The notes under the pieces were generated by a model. It had not been told where the DNA came from. It did not search any database and was given only the letters and a program-made list of their open reading frames with translations. Positions 1-9,809 of a stretch of DNA of 64,000 nt are shown here, piece after piece (position 1 is the stretch's first letter; every line of letters begins with the position of its first letter). A program made the position numbers and the translations under genes. Source of the DNA: Nonlabens ulvanivorans (GTDB lineage Bacteria; Bacteroidota; Bacteroidia; Flavobacteriales; Flavobacteriaceae); assembly GCF_000755285.1 (NCBI RefSeq), contig NZ_BBMK01000001.1:434001-498000 (forward strand), given 5' to 3'.

Positions 1-2428
1 TTATATACATCTACAGACACTGTAAATCCATACTTCTCTTGTTCAATGGCCTTTTCTAATTGATCTTTAAGTTGTTCTAACTTTTGATAATTAGTTTTCT
101 CTATGCGATATATTAATTTAAAATCAGAAAGACCTTGCTCTGGCATGAACGCTTCGGCAATTTTCAATTTCTCTGCCTCTAGAACTAGTTTCTGTGCACT
201 TTTACCTACTTCAGTATTAGGAAAGTTAAGAGCGACAAAATCGATTCCTCTTTTGTATTCTTTGAAGCCATATAATCTTCCTGCCGCAAATGCTTTCAAT
301 AACTCTAATCTAGGTACGATGGGATCACCATTAAATAAGGTGACATATCGTTCTACATTAGTGACCACGATTTCATAATTCCCTTTCTCGTATTCTTTGT
401 ATAATCTTTTATATACAGCACTAGGACTAGCATTATCTTCTATTTTTGCGTCTGGATTCAATAGGATTTGTGCATATCTGGTATCTGGAAATTCATTGAT
501 GATACGGCTTTTGTATATATCCGCTTTCGCGAAAGCGCCACTCTCATTATATATAAGGTATAAATTGTACAGTCCTGGAAGCAACAGCTTTTCGGCAGGT
601 TCAAAGGTAATTAGATTTTCTAATCGACTTATCGCTAGATCATTGCGTTTAAATTTCTCTTTATAAATAACACCTAACTGGTAATATGCAAAGTTACGAG
701 CGCTTGCAATACTATCTAGCACACTCATCCCTTCTGGTAATTGATCGATATAAAACTCTGGAGTAAACTCTGGTCTTACCTCTTCTTCTACGAGTGTTTC
801 ATCTTCTTCTATAACAATCTCGCCACCACCATCATCTTTTTTATTCTTGCGTCTCCAGTTATTTTCTAATTTACGTTTTCCCCCCCATTTTCTACGGAAA
901 TCTTGCTTTCCACGAGCAACGGTTTGTGGATTATAGAAGTAAAATGTAGGAGTACCTGAAAGTGTAGGTGTTGAAGGTGCACCGCCTATAGGGCCAAAAG
1001 CCGGTCCTGCGTTACCTCGCTTAGTCGTCTTATTATTTTGTATAGTTTGAAATGCATTTTGATTTTGAGCTTCTTTTAATGCTTCAACTTCAGCAAGTTT
1101 TGCTAGTCGCTCTTCCTCTGCTTTTAATTTTACAATGTACTCGTTATAATAAGCGATTTGTTGATCAGTAGACATGTCCAACACATTAAAAATACTGTCT
1201 GCGCTGCGACGCCTTTCTTCATAAAGAATAACATCTTCTAGATTGTCTCTTTTCTTTTTTACCAATCGATGCTCTGGCTGCGCTCAACATAATTAACCAT
1301 GGCGCTGTCATAATATTTACCTGCTGCAGCATATTTATTCTGGTTGAAACTTATTTTACCTAATGCGCTATAATTATTACCTCGTAAGTATTGATCTGTT
1401 CCACCTTTTGCCCTTAGTGATAGATTATAATAGGTTACCGCATCGTTGAGTGAATCTCTATTCTCAAAGTATATCGCCTTGCGAGAATAAATATGGTCTA
1501 ACCATGGGCGATTCTCACGATTTTCTTCTAGGTCATTTAAAGTTTCTAACAATAATACTTCACTATCAGTACTATTATCAAAGAGTTTTATTTTTTCAAT
1601 AAATGAATGTACATAATAGCGACGTGGCACTTTACGATGCATTTCTATGATTTGATCAAACTTTACAAAGGCACTGTCACGCTGACCAGCTTTTGCAAAT
1701 AATTGCCCAGCTATAAATTTATAGCGTGCAATGGTCTCTTTATTTTTAGTGAGATTTGCTGCACGATTCATGTAAATCAATGCGCTATCTATTTGTTCTA
1801 AGTTTAAAAAGGCTTGAGAAAGTGTCGCATTTGCATTTGCTAGGTCTTCATTTTCTATAATCTTACGTTCTTCTTTAAGTAATTTAGTAAGGTTAATAAT
1901 AGCTGTCTCGTTATTCTCTAAGCGCATATTTGTGCGCTCGCGCCATATTTTTGCCTGATTAAGTTGATCACTTTCTGGCATGAATTGCAAGATGTAATTA
2001 AATGCCTCTAACGCTGGCACAAACCTCTGGTCGTAATACCTAGCTTTACCTAGCAATAAATAAGCATCATCAACTTGAGGATTGAATTCTTCTTCATTAA
2101 CAAAAATCGAGTGTTTTTGAACTGCTTTTACAGCTTTCTCTTCGGCTCTTTCAAAATTAGGATTTGCCGGTTTCTGTCCTGGAAGAAATACTTCTTGCTT
2201 TAATTGCATGCGCTCTACTGGTAAGACATCCCAATAGTCCTCGTTGTAAGTTGCTTCTAGTTCATCTAGTCCAGCTTGCAAGGCGAGATCACCATTATAA
2301 AGTACGTTATACTCAGTTCCTACCGCGTGTAGATTGCGACTTACAAATGAGTTTTTTTTACGACTACAACTAGTAACTATGACTAGCAGAAGCAAAAACG
2401 TTAAAATGTTAATAAGTGTGGTTCTCAA
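1..2428 (-). CDS. sprE: SprE/PorW-like gliding motility and T9SS lipoprotein; 3' end off window, one frameshift
   Basis: SprE (PorW in Porphyromonas) is an outer-membrane-associated lipoprotein with TPR-like repeats that is needed for type IX secretion and gliding. The N-terminus has a hydrophobic stretch and a lipobox ending TSC near residue 21, followed by long helical TPR-like sequence. The first 389 codons run into a stop at 1259, but the next frame continues without a stop to base 1 (VKKKRDNLEDVILYEERR onward). A one-base loss near 1259-1264 explains the break (GATTGGTAAAAAAG where GGG is expected). The protein therefore has at least 808 residues, close to the roughly 870 usual for the family, and only the last residues are missing. 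A GCTTTCGCGAAAGC palindrome (522-537) reads AFAKA in frame, and a C7 tract (880-886) gives WGG. Family assignment is from remembered sequence features and is fairly secure. Confidence 0.8.
522..537. repeat. Palindrome copy 1 (CGCTTTCGCGAAAGCG), inside sprE
   Basis: Perfect 16-bp palindrome; in the sprE frame it encodes Ala-Phe-Ala-Lys-Ala. Confidence 0.95.
880..886. repeat. C7 tract in sprE
   Basis: Seven C on the plus strand read Trp-Gly-Gly-Lys in sprE; a run of four would read Trp-Gly-Lys. Confidence 0.9.
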
Positions 2429-2565
2429 AAGCTCCTTTTTTATCTAGCTATTATAACTGCTTAAACAGCATAGATATTGTGAAAGGTCGTAAAAATAAGG
2501 ATTTTTTATCCCTAAACTAAGAAAATGATCAATTGGAAGTTATCAACCGAACTATAAGAGTATAA

Positions 2566-2802
2566 TTAATCTTTAAACCAGTAGATTTTTTTTGAGAATA
2601 GACTCTTTAATCCATATTGTCTTCCTGATTGAGTTTCCACGACATGTGGTTTAGGAGATAGAATAATTGAAGCTACTATAGGAGTTAATTTGCGCATAGT
2701 GCTGTCTGGTTCAAAGATATACCCTGATAAAACCCATAACCCTAGAAATAATGCTAAAAACACAACACCATAGACTAGATACATTTTCATTTTGGCACTC
2801 AT
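2566..2802 (-). CDS. Small two-helix membrane protein, paralogue of the next gene
   Basis: A 78-residue protein of unknown function. Hydrophobic segments at about residues 7-30 and 38-50 suggest two membrane helices, with a basic C-terminal tail. It shares the tail pattern PKPHVxExQSGxQYGLxxxFSxKI with the gene at 2828-3058, so the two are a tandem duplication. It is last in an apparent operon: permease, ABC ATPase, then these two proteins. I infer an accessory role for the transporter from position only. The motif looks conserved, but I do not recognise a named family. Confidence 0.6.
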   Translation of the reverse strand: MSAKMKMYLVYGVVFLALFLGLWVLSGYIFEPDSTMRKLTPIVASIILSPKPHVVETQSGRQYGLKSLFSKKIYWFKD

Positions 2803-2827
2803 GACTTCAATTTTGATGTAAAGATAA

Positions 2828-3058
2828 CTACAACTTGATAATCTTGTTTGAAAACACGATTCTTAATCCATATTGCTTACCAGATTGATGTTCTTCTACA
2901 TGAGGCTTTGGTGCAAGTAACCAACCACATGCTACAGGTATTACTGTAGTCCAGAAAGTTGGGTCCACAACATACTGTGATATGATATATCGTGCTATAA
3001 AGAAAATAGCTATAAAAATTACTACATGAATCACATACATTTTTATCATAGAGTTCAT
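2828..3058 (-). CDS. Small two-helix membrane protein, tandem paralogue
   Basis: A 76-residue protein with hydrophobic segments at about residues 8-30 and 36-48 and the same conserved tail (PKPHVEEHQSGKQYGL) as its neighbour at 2566-2802. It starts two bases after the stop of the ABC ATPase gene at 3061, a spacing that argues for co-translation. The function is unknown. The duplication, equal length and operon position suggest the two act together, perhaps as a heteromer, but that is inference. Confidence 0.62.
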   Translation of the reverse strand: MNSMIKMYVIHVVIFIAIFFIARYIISQYVVDPTFWTTVIPVACGWLLAPKPHVEEHQSGKQYGLRIVFSNKIIKL

Positions 3059-3060
3059 AA

Positions 3061-3803
3061 TTATTCTTCTTCAGTTAACACAGTAGCAACTGGCGCATGA
3101 ATTTCTGATATACCAATAAAATAATCTTCTAATTCTTTAAAAGTAGCACTGCTTTTCTCAATATCTTTTACCACTTTTCCTTTTTCTAGTAATACTACTC
3201 GTTGTGCAACCTCTGTAACATGTATTAAATCATGACTAGACACTAAAACCGTTACTTCTGGATCATTTGCAAGATCTTTAATAATCTTCTTTAACCTGAT
3301 TTGTGTAGATGGATCTAGGTTTGCAAATGGCTCATCTAATATCACAACCTGTGGTTTCCCTATTAAAGCTGCGACGATACCTACTTTTTTCTGGTTACCT
3401 TTTGAGAGGTCACGCAAGTATTTTTTTTGACCTACAGCTTCACCGTTAAAGAAATCACTGTAGCTAGCGATGAGTGCATCGATATCTGCTTTGTTCTGTC
3501 CACGCAACTCACCGATGAAATAAAAATACTCTTCTGGAGTAAGGTAACCTATCAAAAAGCTCTCATCTATAAAAGCACTAGTAAATGGTTTCCAGTCTTC
3601 ACTTTGATCAATTCTCACATCATTAGAAACGATATGACCACTAGATGGTTGAATTAAATCCAGTAATAATGAAAACAAGGTCGTTTTACCAGCACCGTTA
3701 TTTCCTACCAGCCTATCGCCTGTCCCTTAGGGATTTCAAGGCTTTCTATGTCTAGAACTTTAGTACCGTTATATTGTTTTGAAAGGTTATTTATAGTAAT
3801 CAT
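3061..3803 (-). CDS. ABC transporter ATP-binding protein, one frameshift
   Basis: ATPase subunit of an ABC exporter. The start is the ATG at 3801-3803 (MITINNLSKQYNGTKVLD). The frame breaks at about 3709-3713 and resumes with LVGNNGAGKTTLFSLLLD, so one missing base restores a full Walker A (GNNGAGKTT). Downstream are the signature LSKGNQKKVG, Walker B VVILDEPF and the switch histidine in SSHDL. The reconstructed length is about 247 residues, normal for an ABC-2-type ATPase. It lies between the DUF5687-type permease upstream and two small membrane proteins downstream, which together look like one transporter operon. The substrate is unknown. The single-base loss is probably a sequence error. 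Confidence 0.85.
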
Positions 3804-3835
3804 AATAGTTGTGTTCTTAATGGTTGTGGTCATAA

Positions 3836-3851
3836 CGCTTTCGCGGAAGCG
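3836..3851. repeat. Palindrome copy 2, one mismatch, intergenic
   Basis: CGCTTTCGCGGAAGCG: one A-to-G change from the consensus, between the permease and the ABC ATPase genes. Confidence 0.85.
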
Positions 3852-3877
3852 TATCATATATAATTAATGCTCTACTC

Positions 3878-5366
3878 TTAGTTTTTCTGAGAATAAGCGG
3901 CTATCGTGTCGTACTTCTCGTTTTTATAAATATCTTCAATCATATCAAAAATCTTATTTCTGAAAAGCAATCCTAACACACCAGTTGCTGCTATAGCAAT
4001 AAATCCTGCGGACTCATTTATGGTTAACGCAAATGCGTAATAAATCACCACTGGCAGTACTAGTTTAGGAATTAACAACAAAAGTGTTTTTGCATTAAAA
4101 GCTTTTGAATCACCAAAGGCTTTTTTAGTCGTCATTAAATCTATAGGAGTCTTCACAAATGCGCCACCCCCCCATAAAACCACTGAACTATTAAAGCCGA
4201 TGTTATAAACAGCACCTGCAAGCATCCCAAACCACCAGTCTAGACCAAAGTATAAGTAGAACGTACACAGTAACGTGCTTACCACAGTCGCTGCGACCAT
4301 AAGCCACCATTTACTAAGTAAAAACTCTCTGTAGGGAATGTTCTGCGACATCATTAATTTATAATAACTACTATCCCAGCTAGGCACTAATCCACCAAAG
4401 CTGAATAAAAATCCACCGGTACAAAACAGTCCTGCAAAGACCTTCATACCATTAATACTAGAATATAGATCATTCATGAAAAACAATCCATAAAGGACAA
4501 AAAAGAAGCCCATGATAAAGGTCATTTTTGCACGCTTGTTTCTTTTAATAAGTTTAATGTCGTTCTTTAGATAAGTAGATAGTTTACCGAAGCGGTCTAA
4601 GAAACTTAAATCCTCTGTGGTAGCTTCTTTTGCAACATCTTTTAACCCTTCATCTAGATATAATTGTTTGATAAAGTAGTGGTATGCATAATATGTAGTT
4701 ACAATGAATAATAATAGTGGAATTATAAATGCCCAAGCGTTTTCATAAAAGAACATAAACATAGGACCTGTATATGCAGTGATGTCAAAAAGACCATAAT
4801 ACTGGGACAATCCTAAACCTGCTATGACCGCTAGTACTGGATAAAATACTTTATCCATATTATTCATAAATACATTTAGAAAATTAGCGGCTAGAGTGAT
4901 AAATAACATCGCTAGGTGCCAGCCTATAACTCCTGTAACACTATAACCTTGTGCAATTAAAACAACGCTGAAAGGAATAAAAAAGAATGCTGGTAAAAAA
5001 TTAAAAAAGGAAACAACAGTTTTACCTAGTGCATAATTGACAATCTTTCCTTTTTTAAAGGGCAAATACAATAAGGGTTTTATGTTTGCAACAGGCATTT
5101 TTTGAAGCATGTATCGATAACCTATGTCTGCAAAAACCCAATATATTAAAAAGCCGTTCACGACTTGAAAAGGATTATCTGCAACGATTTTACCTTTTTC
5201 AATAAATTCTTCAATGATAAAATAGCTTCCTACACCTAGGGCTCCAAAAGCAACTATAAAATATAACGCCCCCAAAGGCCATTAAAATCTTGATGGCTAG
5301 ATTCTGTTTGAACGCTGCACTTCTAAAGAAGCTTTTCCATTCTAGATTGATAAATTTTTTGATCAT
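3878..5366 (-). CDS. DUF5687-type multi-spanning ABC permease, one frameshift
   Basis: A large integral membrane protein of about 495 residues with roughly ten hydrophobic segments, resembling the DUF5687 permeases that Bacteroidota encode next to an ABC ATPase. The start is the ATG at 5364-5366 (MIKKFINLEWKSFFRS). The frame breaks at a run of five C (5269-5273); four C restore MAFGALYFIVAFGALG. A second C7 tract at 4167-4173 reads Trp-Gly-Gly-Gly. It is followed by its ATPase at 3803, with only a palindrome between them. The substrate is unknown. Family naming rests on memory of DUF5687 plus context. Confidence 0.75.
4167..4173. repeat. C7 tract in the DUF5687-type permease
   Basis: Seven C; the encoded LWGGGAF would be LWGGAF with four. 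Confidence 0.9.
5269..5273. repeat. C5 tract at the permease frameshift
   Basis: Five C where four would keep the reading frame; this is the exact break point of the permease gene. Confidence 0.85.
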
Positions 5367-5431
5367 GGTTAGTGAATTTGAAGTATTAGTTACAAAAGTT
5401 GTAAAAATGTTACAGGTCAATTTTCCTTTCT

Positions 5432-5439
5432 TATTTTTG
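5432..5439 (+). promoter_or_regulatory. Bacteroidota -7 promoter element upstream of the ferredoxin reductase gene
   Basis: TATTTTTG fits TAnnTTTG and lies 20 bases before the ATG at 5460. Confidence 0.55.
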
Positions 5440-5459
5440 CAGCCGTTAAAAGTAGCCCC

Positions 5460-6502
5460 ATGGAATTTCATAAACTCACTATACAACAAGTTACTAAGGT
5501 CACACCACATGCCGTAGAAATTAGATTTGACATACCACAAGAACTGGTTTCAGATTTTAATTATCAATCTGGTCAGTATTTAACCTTAAAAGCAACTATA
5601 GATGGTAAAGAAGTACGACGTGCTTATTCACTTTCTAGTGCACCACACGAGAGTCACTGGAGTGTCGTTGTTAAAGCCGTAGAAAATGGAGTCTTCTCTA
5701 ACTATGCCATGACATTGCGTGCTGGAGATCAACTAGATGTTGCTGCACCAGAAGGGCTTTTTGTTCACGAAAAATCTACAAATGCACAAACCTACCTAGG
5801 TGTCGCTGCTGGTAGTGGTATCACACCTATTATCTCTATTATAAAAACGGTACTGGAAACAGAACCGGATAATAAGTTTGCTCTTATTTATGGGAATCAA
5901 AGTATTTCTCAAACTATTTATTTTGAACAAATTAATGATCTTCAAGATCAATATGGCGATCGTTTTATCGTACGTTATAGTTTCTCTAGAGAAGAACGTG
6001 ATGGCGAACTTTTGGTCGCGTCACAAAAGGAAATTTGAACTTTTTCTTGAAGCAGGATTGTACAGATTATGCTTTTGCAAAAGCTTATTTATGTGGTCCA
6101 GAAGACATGATCACCATGACGACCGATAATCTTGTAGAAAAAGAGATTATAGCTAAAGAAAACATACACTTTGAGCTTTTTTCTACTAAAGAGAATAAAA
6201 TAGAAATCACAGAAGACTCACATTTAACTGAGGTTACCGTAATCCTAGATGATGAAGAGCACACGTTCACAATGAAGCGCAGTGATAACATGCTAGATGT
6301 CATGCTTAAAAATGATATCGATGCGCCATACAGCTGTCAGGGCGGAATTTGTAGTTCTTGTATTTGTCAAATAGAAGAAGGCAGCGCTCAAATGGCCAAA
6401 AATGCTATTCTTACTGACAGTGAGATTGCAGAAGGACTTTCTCTAGCATGTCAAGCTTACCCGACGAGTGCTAAGGTGAAAGTTAATTTTGATGAAGTGT
6501 AG
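5460..6502 (+). CDS. PaaE-like ferredoxin/NAD(P)H oxidoreductase, one frameshift
   Basis: A three-domain flavoprotein that passes electrons from NAD(P)H through FAD to a plant-type [2Fe-2S] cluster. The FAD-binding motif RAYSLSS is near residue 60, the nucleotide-binding stretch GVAAGSGITPIISI is at about 115-128, YLCGPEDM follows the break, and the C-terminal ferredoxin domain has CQGGICSSCICQ plus a distal Cys in SLACQAY. The frame breaks near 6010-6015; a GG to GGG correction restores GRVTKGNLNFFL. The reconstructed length is about 347 residues, typical for PaaE-type reductases. No phenylacetate genes are nearby, so the physiological partner is unknown. The gene ends at a strong terminator shared with the convergent scoB. 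Confidence 0.85.
6071..6084. repeat. Divergent palindrome (GCTTTTGCAAAAGC) in the reductase gene
   Basis: A perfect 14-bp palindrome that differs from the dispersed GCTTTCGCGAAAGC by two symmetric C-to-T/G-to-A changes. It encodes AFAKA, as copy 1 does in sprE, so it may be a decayed copy. Confidence 0.5.
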
Positions 6503-6518
6503 ATTTAAAATAGCATAT

Positions 6519-6550
6519 AAAAAAGGGCAAACTCACGTTTGCCCTTTTTT
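6519..6550. terminator. Bidirectional intrinsic terminator between reductase and scoB
   Basis: 14-bp stem (6519-6532 with 6537-6550), loop TCAC, A-run and T-run on both sides, between two convergent genes. Confidence 0.9.
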
Positions 6551-6568
6551 ATTTTTTGAAATAATCAA

Positions 6569-7222
6569 TTATATCACCATCTCAGGAACTTCTCCTTCCA
6601 CAATTAAGTTTCCTTCAGTAGCAGCTTTTATATCTCCAACACTTACACCAGGTGCTCGTTCTAGGAGCACAAATCCTTTATCTGTCACGTCCATTACAGC
6701 CATGTTAGTGACTACTTTAGTAATACAATTAACTCCTGTAAGTGGAAGCGAACATCTCTTTAATAATTTAGAAGCTCCAGCGCGATTGGTATGCATCATG
6801 GCAACGATGATGTTTTCAGCGCTTGCTACTAAGTCCATGGCACCGCCCATTCCTTTTACCATTTTACCTGGTATTTTCCAGTTGGCTATATCACCATTTT
6901 CAGCAACTTCCATGGCTCCTAGGATAGTTAGATCTACATGCTGACCACGGATCATCCCAAAACTCATAGAACTATCAAAAAAGCTCGCTCCTGGTAATGT
7001 GGTAATGGTTTGTTTACCTGCATTAATAACATCGGCATCTTCTTCTCCATCAAAAGGAAAAGGTCCCATTCCTAATACTCCATTCTCTGATTGAAATTCT
7101 ACGTCTATTCCCTGCGGCACATAGTTTGCGACTAGAGTAGGGATTCCTATTCCTAGGTTTACGTAATATCCGTCTTTTACTTCTTTTGCGATTCTTTGTG
7201 CAATTTGTTCTTTAGTCAACAT
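6569..7222 (-). CDS. scoB: 3-oxoacid CoA-transferase, subunit B
   Basis: Beta subunit (217 residues) of succinyl-CoA:3-oxoacid CoA-transferase, which moves CoA between succinyl-CoA and acetoacetate in ketone-body or short-chain acid use. It carries the catalytic-glutamate motif SENGVLGMGP at about residues 46-55 and the conserved INAGKQTIT and GAMDLV stretches. It starts 3 bases after the stop of scoA, so the two subunits are co-transcribed and probably translationally coupled. It ends at the terminator shared with the convergent reductase gene. Length and motifs are standard. Confidence 0.95.
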   Translation of the reverse strand: MLTKEQIAQRIAKEVKDGYYVNLGIGIPTLVANYVPQGIDVEFQSENGVLGMGPFPFDGEEDADVINAGKQTITTLPGASFFDSSMSFGMIRGQHVDLTILGAMEVAENGDIANWKIPGKMVKGMGGAMDLVASAENIIVAMMHTNRAGASKLLKRCSLPLTGVNCITKVVTNMAVMDVTDKGFVLLERAPGVSVGDIKAATEGNLIVEGEVPEMVI

Positions 7223-7225
7223 GTC

Positions 7226-7927
7226 TTAAGCTTTTTGTCTAACAGTTCTCTGTTCAATTCTCTTCTCATACTTTGCGCCTTGGAAAATACGTTTTACAAA
7301 GATTCCTGGAATGTGGATTTGGTTAGGATCTAACTCACCTGCAGGAACTAGTTCTTCAACCTCAGCAACCGTAATTGTTGCCGCACCAGCCATAACCGGA
7401 TTAAAATTGCGAGCGGTTCCTTTAAAAATAAGGTTACCAGCTTCATCACCTTTCCATGCTTTTACAAAAGCGAAATCTGCTTGAAATGCATGTTCTAGAA
7501 TATGAGGTTTACCGTTAAAATCTCTTACTTCTTTTCCTTCGGCTACTTCAGTACCGTAACCAGCTGGTGTAAAGAACGCAGGAATTCCAGCTTGTGCAGC
7601 TCTACATCGCTCTGCCAGTGTTCCTTGTGGTATTAAATCTACTTCAAGTTCACCACTCAGCATTTGCCTTTCAAACTCGTCATTCTCTCCTACATAAGAG
7701 GATATCATTTTTTTGATTTGATTCCCTTGTAATAGTAAACCTAATCCAAAATCATCTACTCCAGCATTATTAGATATACACGTTAAATCAGTAATACCTG
7801 TTTTTACCAGTTGTGCAATACTGTTTTCTGGGATTCCTGATAGGCCAAAACCGCCTACCATAAAGGTCATACCACTCTTAACGCCTTCCAGTGCTTCTTC
7901 TACACTACTTACCGTTCTATTAATCAT
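7226..7927 (-). CDS. scoA: 3-oxoacid CoA-transferase, subunit A
   Basis: Alpha subunit (233 residues) of the same CoA-transferase. I chose the ATG at 7925-7927 ([15 protein letters not shown]) over an upstream in-frame ATG because it gives the usual family length and N-terminus. It has the glycine-rich CoA-binding motif [12 protein letters not shown] at about residues 25-36 and the conserved KGTARNFNP and [12 protein letters not shown] segments. The gene is divergent from the M23 peptidase gene. Confidence 0.95.
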   Translation of the reverse strand: MINRTVSSVEEALEGVKSGMTFMVGGFGLSGIPENSIAQLVKTGITDLTCISNNAGVDDFGLGLLLQGNQIKKMISSYVGENDEFERQMLSGELEVDLIPQGTLAERCRAAQAGIPAFFTPAGYGTEVAEGKEVRDFNGKPHILEHAFQADFAFVKAWKGDEAGNLIFKGTARNFNPVMAGAATITVAEVEELVPAGELDPNQIHIPGIFVKRIFQGAKYEKRIEQRTVRQKA

Positions 7928-8049
7928 GTAACTTTTATTTGCCTTAAAAATACAGTAATAATTCATTGTTATCAATAGTAATTCCTACTCAAAATAAGCG
8001 GTCGTGTTTTCTGATCATTTCCATAAATTGCAGTAAAATTCTGTGCAGC

Positions 8050-8694
8050 ATGAGCATTAAAAGACATCTTATTGATCCATCGGTCGGTAGCAAAGGTTAT
8101 TTCCCCCCCATTAATTTATCTGTTGAGAATTCATTTTGGGATAAAAATGATGTGAGTGATATCGCAGTATTTGAAAAATATCTAACAGAAAAAAGAGATG
8201 AACATCAATCTTATGTTGCTCATGGTGGTTATCTAGAACAACGTGCCTTATATCGCAAAAACGCACGTTTTCAAACAGGCATCACTCGTGATGTTCACAT
8301 GGGAATCGATTTATGGGCTCCAGCTGGCACTAGTGTTCATGCAGTAATGGATGGTGTTATTCACTCTTTTGCACATAATGATGATGCTGGTAATTACGGC
8401 CCTACCATAATTTTAGAACATGACTGGAATGGCCAGAAAATCTATAGTCTATATGGACACTTATCCATTAGTGATATGACAGATTGGGAAGTTGGATTCC
8501 GCTTTCGCGAAAGCGAGAAAATAGCAACTCTGGGAACTCCACAAGAAAATGGTGGATACTCGCCACATCTACACTTTCAGGTAATGACAAATATGAGAGA
8601 TTATCGTGGCGATTTCCTTGGTGTTGCTGCACAAGAAGAGTTAGCGAGTTATGAAAATGTGATTCTAGATCCTAATCCGTTTATTTTTAACTAA
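8050..8694 (+). CDS. M23-family peptidoglycan endopeptidase-like protein
   Basis: A 214-residue zinc metallopeptidase of the LytM/M23 family, which cleaves peptidoglycan cross-bridges. It has the zinc-ligand motif HMGIDLWAP near residue 83 and the HLHFQV motif near residue 176. There is no clear signal peptide, so it may act in the cytoplasm or be exported unconventionally. The ATG at 8050 fits the family N-terminus better than upstream starts. A C7 tract (8103-8109) reads YFPPIN. A palindrome (8500-8515) encodes RFRES where relatives have an ordinary loop (GxVxxGxxIAxLG). It lies just before dprA with a 20-base gap. Confidence 0.85.
   Translation: MSIKRHLIDPSVGSKGYFPPINLSVENSFWDKNDVSDIAVFEKYLTEKRDEHQSYVAHGGYLEQRALYRKNARFQTGITRDVHMGIDLWAPAGTSVHAVMDGVIHSFAHNDDAGNYGPTIILEHDWNGQKIYSLYGHLSISDMTDWEVGFRFRESEKIATLGTPQENGGYSPHLHFQVMTNMRDYRGDFLGVAAQEELASYENVILDPNPFIFN
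8103..8109. repeat. C7 tract in the M23 peptidase gene
   Basis: Seven C read Phe-Pro-Pro; four would read Phe-Pro. Confidence 0.9.
8500..8515. repeat. Palindrome copy 3, inside the M23 peptidase gene
   Basis: Perfect 16-mer CGCTTTCGCGAAAGCG encoding Arg-Phe-Arg-Glu-Ser. Confidence 0.95.
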
Positions 8695-8714
8695 CGGTTT
8701 TATATATTTATAAA

Positions 8715-9809
8715 ATGGATCACCTAGAATTACGTTCTATTCTCGCGCTTAAAAAGGCACCTCTTATAGGTGATATCATGGCCAAAAAGTTGATCAGAAC
8801 CTTTGGTAGTGCGACGGCGGTTTTTGAACAATCGATGCGAGAAATAGCCGCAATTGAAGGAATAGGCGATAAAAAAGCACAGTTTATAAAGGCTACAGAT
8901 TTATTTACCAAGGCCGATAAAGAACTGGAATACGTCCATAAAGAAGGTATCACCACCAGAATATACTATGAAGACAATTATCCTGAACGCCTACAATACT
9001 GTGTGGATGGACCGATTGTTTTTTTTGAGAAAGGAAATATAGACTGGAACAATCCCTATACCTTGAGTATAGTAGGAACACGTCAGATCACCTCAACTGG
9101 TGCGGCTTTTCTTGAGAAATTCATAGAAGAAATTGCTCCGCTAAAACCTCTTATTATTAGTGGTTATGCTTATGGTGTTGATATTCTTGCACATCAACTG
9201 GCAATTAAATATGGTTTACAAACCGTGGCAGTAGTCGCCCATGGACTGAATCAAACTTACCCGAGAAATCACGAGGCTTACAATGAGCAAATGATGGCAA
9301 ACGGTGGTTTTGTTACGGACTTTTGGCACACAGCAACCTTTGACAGAAAAAATTTTCTGGGTCGTAATCGCATTATCGCTGGATTGAGTGAGGCAACGGT
9401 TGTTATAGAAAGTGCTGCAAAAGGTGGCTCACTGGTTACCGCAGATCTCGCTGCTGGTTATAACCGTGAAGTTTTTGCTGTGCCAGGTCGTGTGAATGAT
9501 AAGTATTCTATAGGTTGTAATGAGCTCATCAAACAGTCCAAAGCTCATTTACTCACTAAAGCGGCTGATATCCCATACATTCTAGGCTGGAAAGAACGCA
9601 ATACCGGTGTACAAAAACAGCTTTTTGTAGAACTCAATGAGGTCGAAAAATTGATTTACCGTTACTTAAAAGAAAACGAAAAGGAACTCCTAGACATCAT
9701 AGCTATAAACATCAATAAGCCGGTTCATCAAGTAGCATCATTACTGATGAGCATGGAATTAAAAGGTGTGGTAAAACCACTGCCTGGGAAGATGTTTATG
9801 TTGGTGTGA
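8715..9809 (+). CDS. dprA: DNA-processing protein DprA
   Basis: DprA (364 residues) protects incoming single-stranded DNA and loads RecA during natural transformation. It has an N-terminal helix-hairpin-helix region (about 10-60), then the Rossmann-like DprA fold with SGYAYGVDILAHQLA near residue 152, GRNRIIAGLS, ESAAKGGSLVTADLA and the C-terminal FAVPGRVNDKYSIGCNELI. A winged-helix tail ends the protein. The usual SGxARGID Arg is Tyr here, as I recall for other flavobacteria. A second, diverged copy of its last 46 codons lies at 10427-10567. Confidence 0.95.
   Translation: MDHLELRSILALKKAPLIGDIMAKKLIRTFGSATAVFEQSMREIAAIEGIGDKKAQFIKATDLFTKADKELEYVHKEGITTRIYYEDNYPERLQYCVDGPIVFFEKGNIDWNNPYTLSIVGTRQITSTGAAFLEKFIEEIAPLKPLIISGYAYGVDILAHQLAIKYGLQTVAVVAHGLNQTYPRNHEAYNEQMMANGGFVTDFWHTATFDRKNFLGRNRIIAGLSEATVVIESAAKGGSLVTADLAAGYNREVFAVPGRVNDKYSIGCNELIKQSKAHLLTKAADIPYILGWKERNTGVQKQLFVELNEVEKLIYRYLKENEKELLDIIAININKPVHQVASLLMSMELKGVVKPLPGKMFMLV

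Noticed and set aside
103..666. Two plus-strand ORFs within 103-378 and 397-666
   Set aside because: They are antisense to the continuous sprE reading frame, and their residues lack any plausible protein character.
7945..7952. Promoter of scoA reading TATTTTTA on the minus strand
   Set aside because: It ends in TTTA instead of TTTG; the match is too weak to list as a feature, and the same holds for 18899-18906 upstream of recA.
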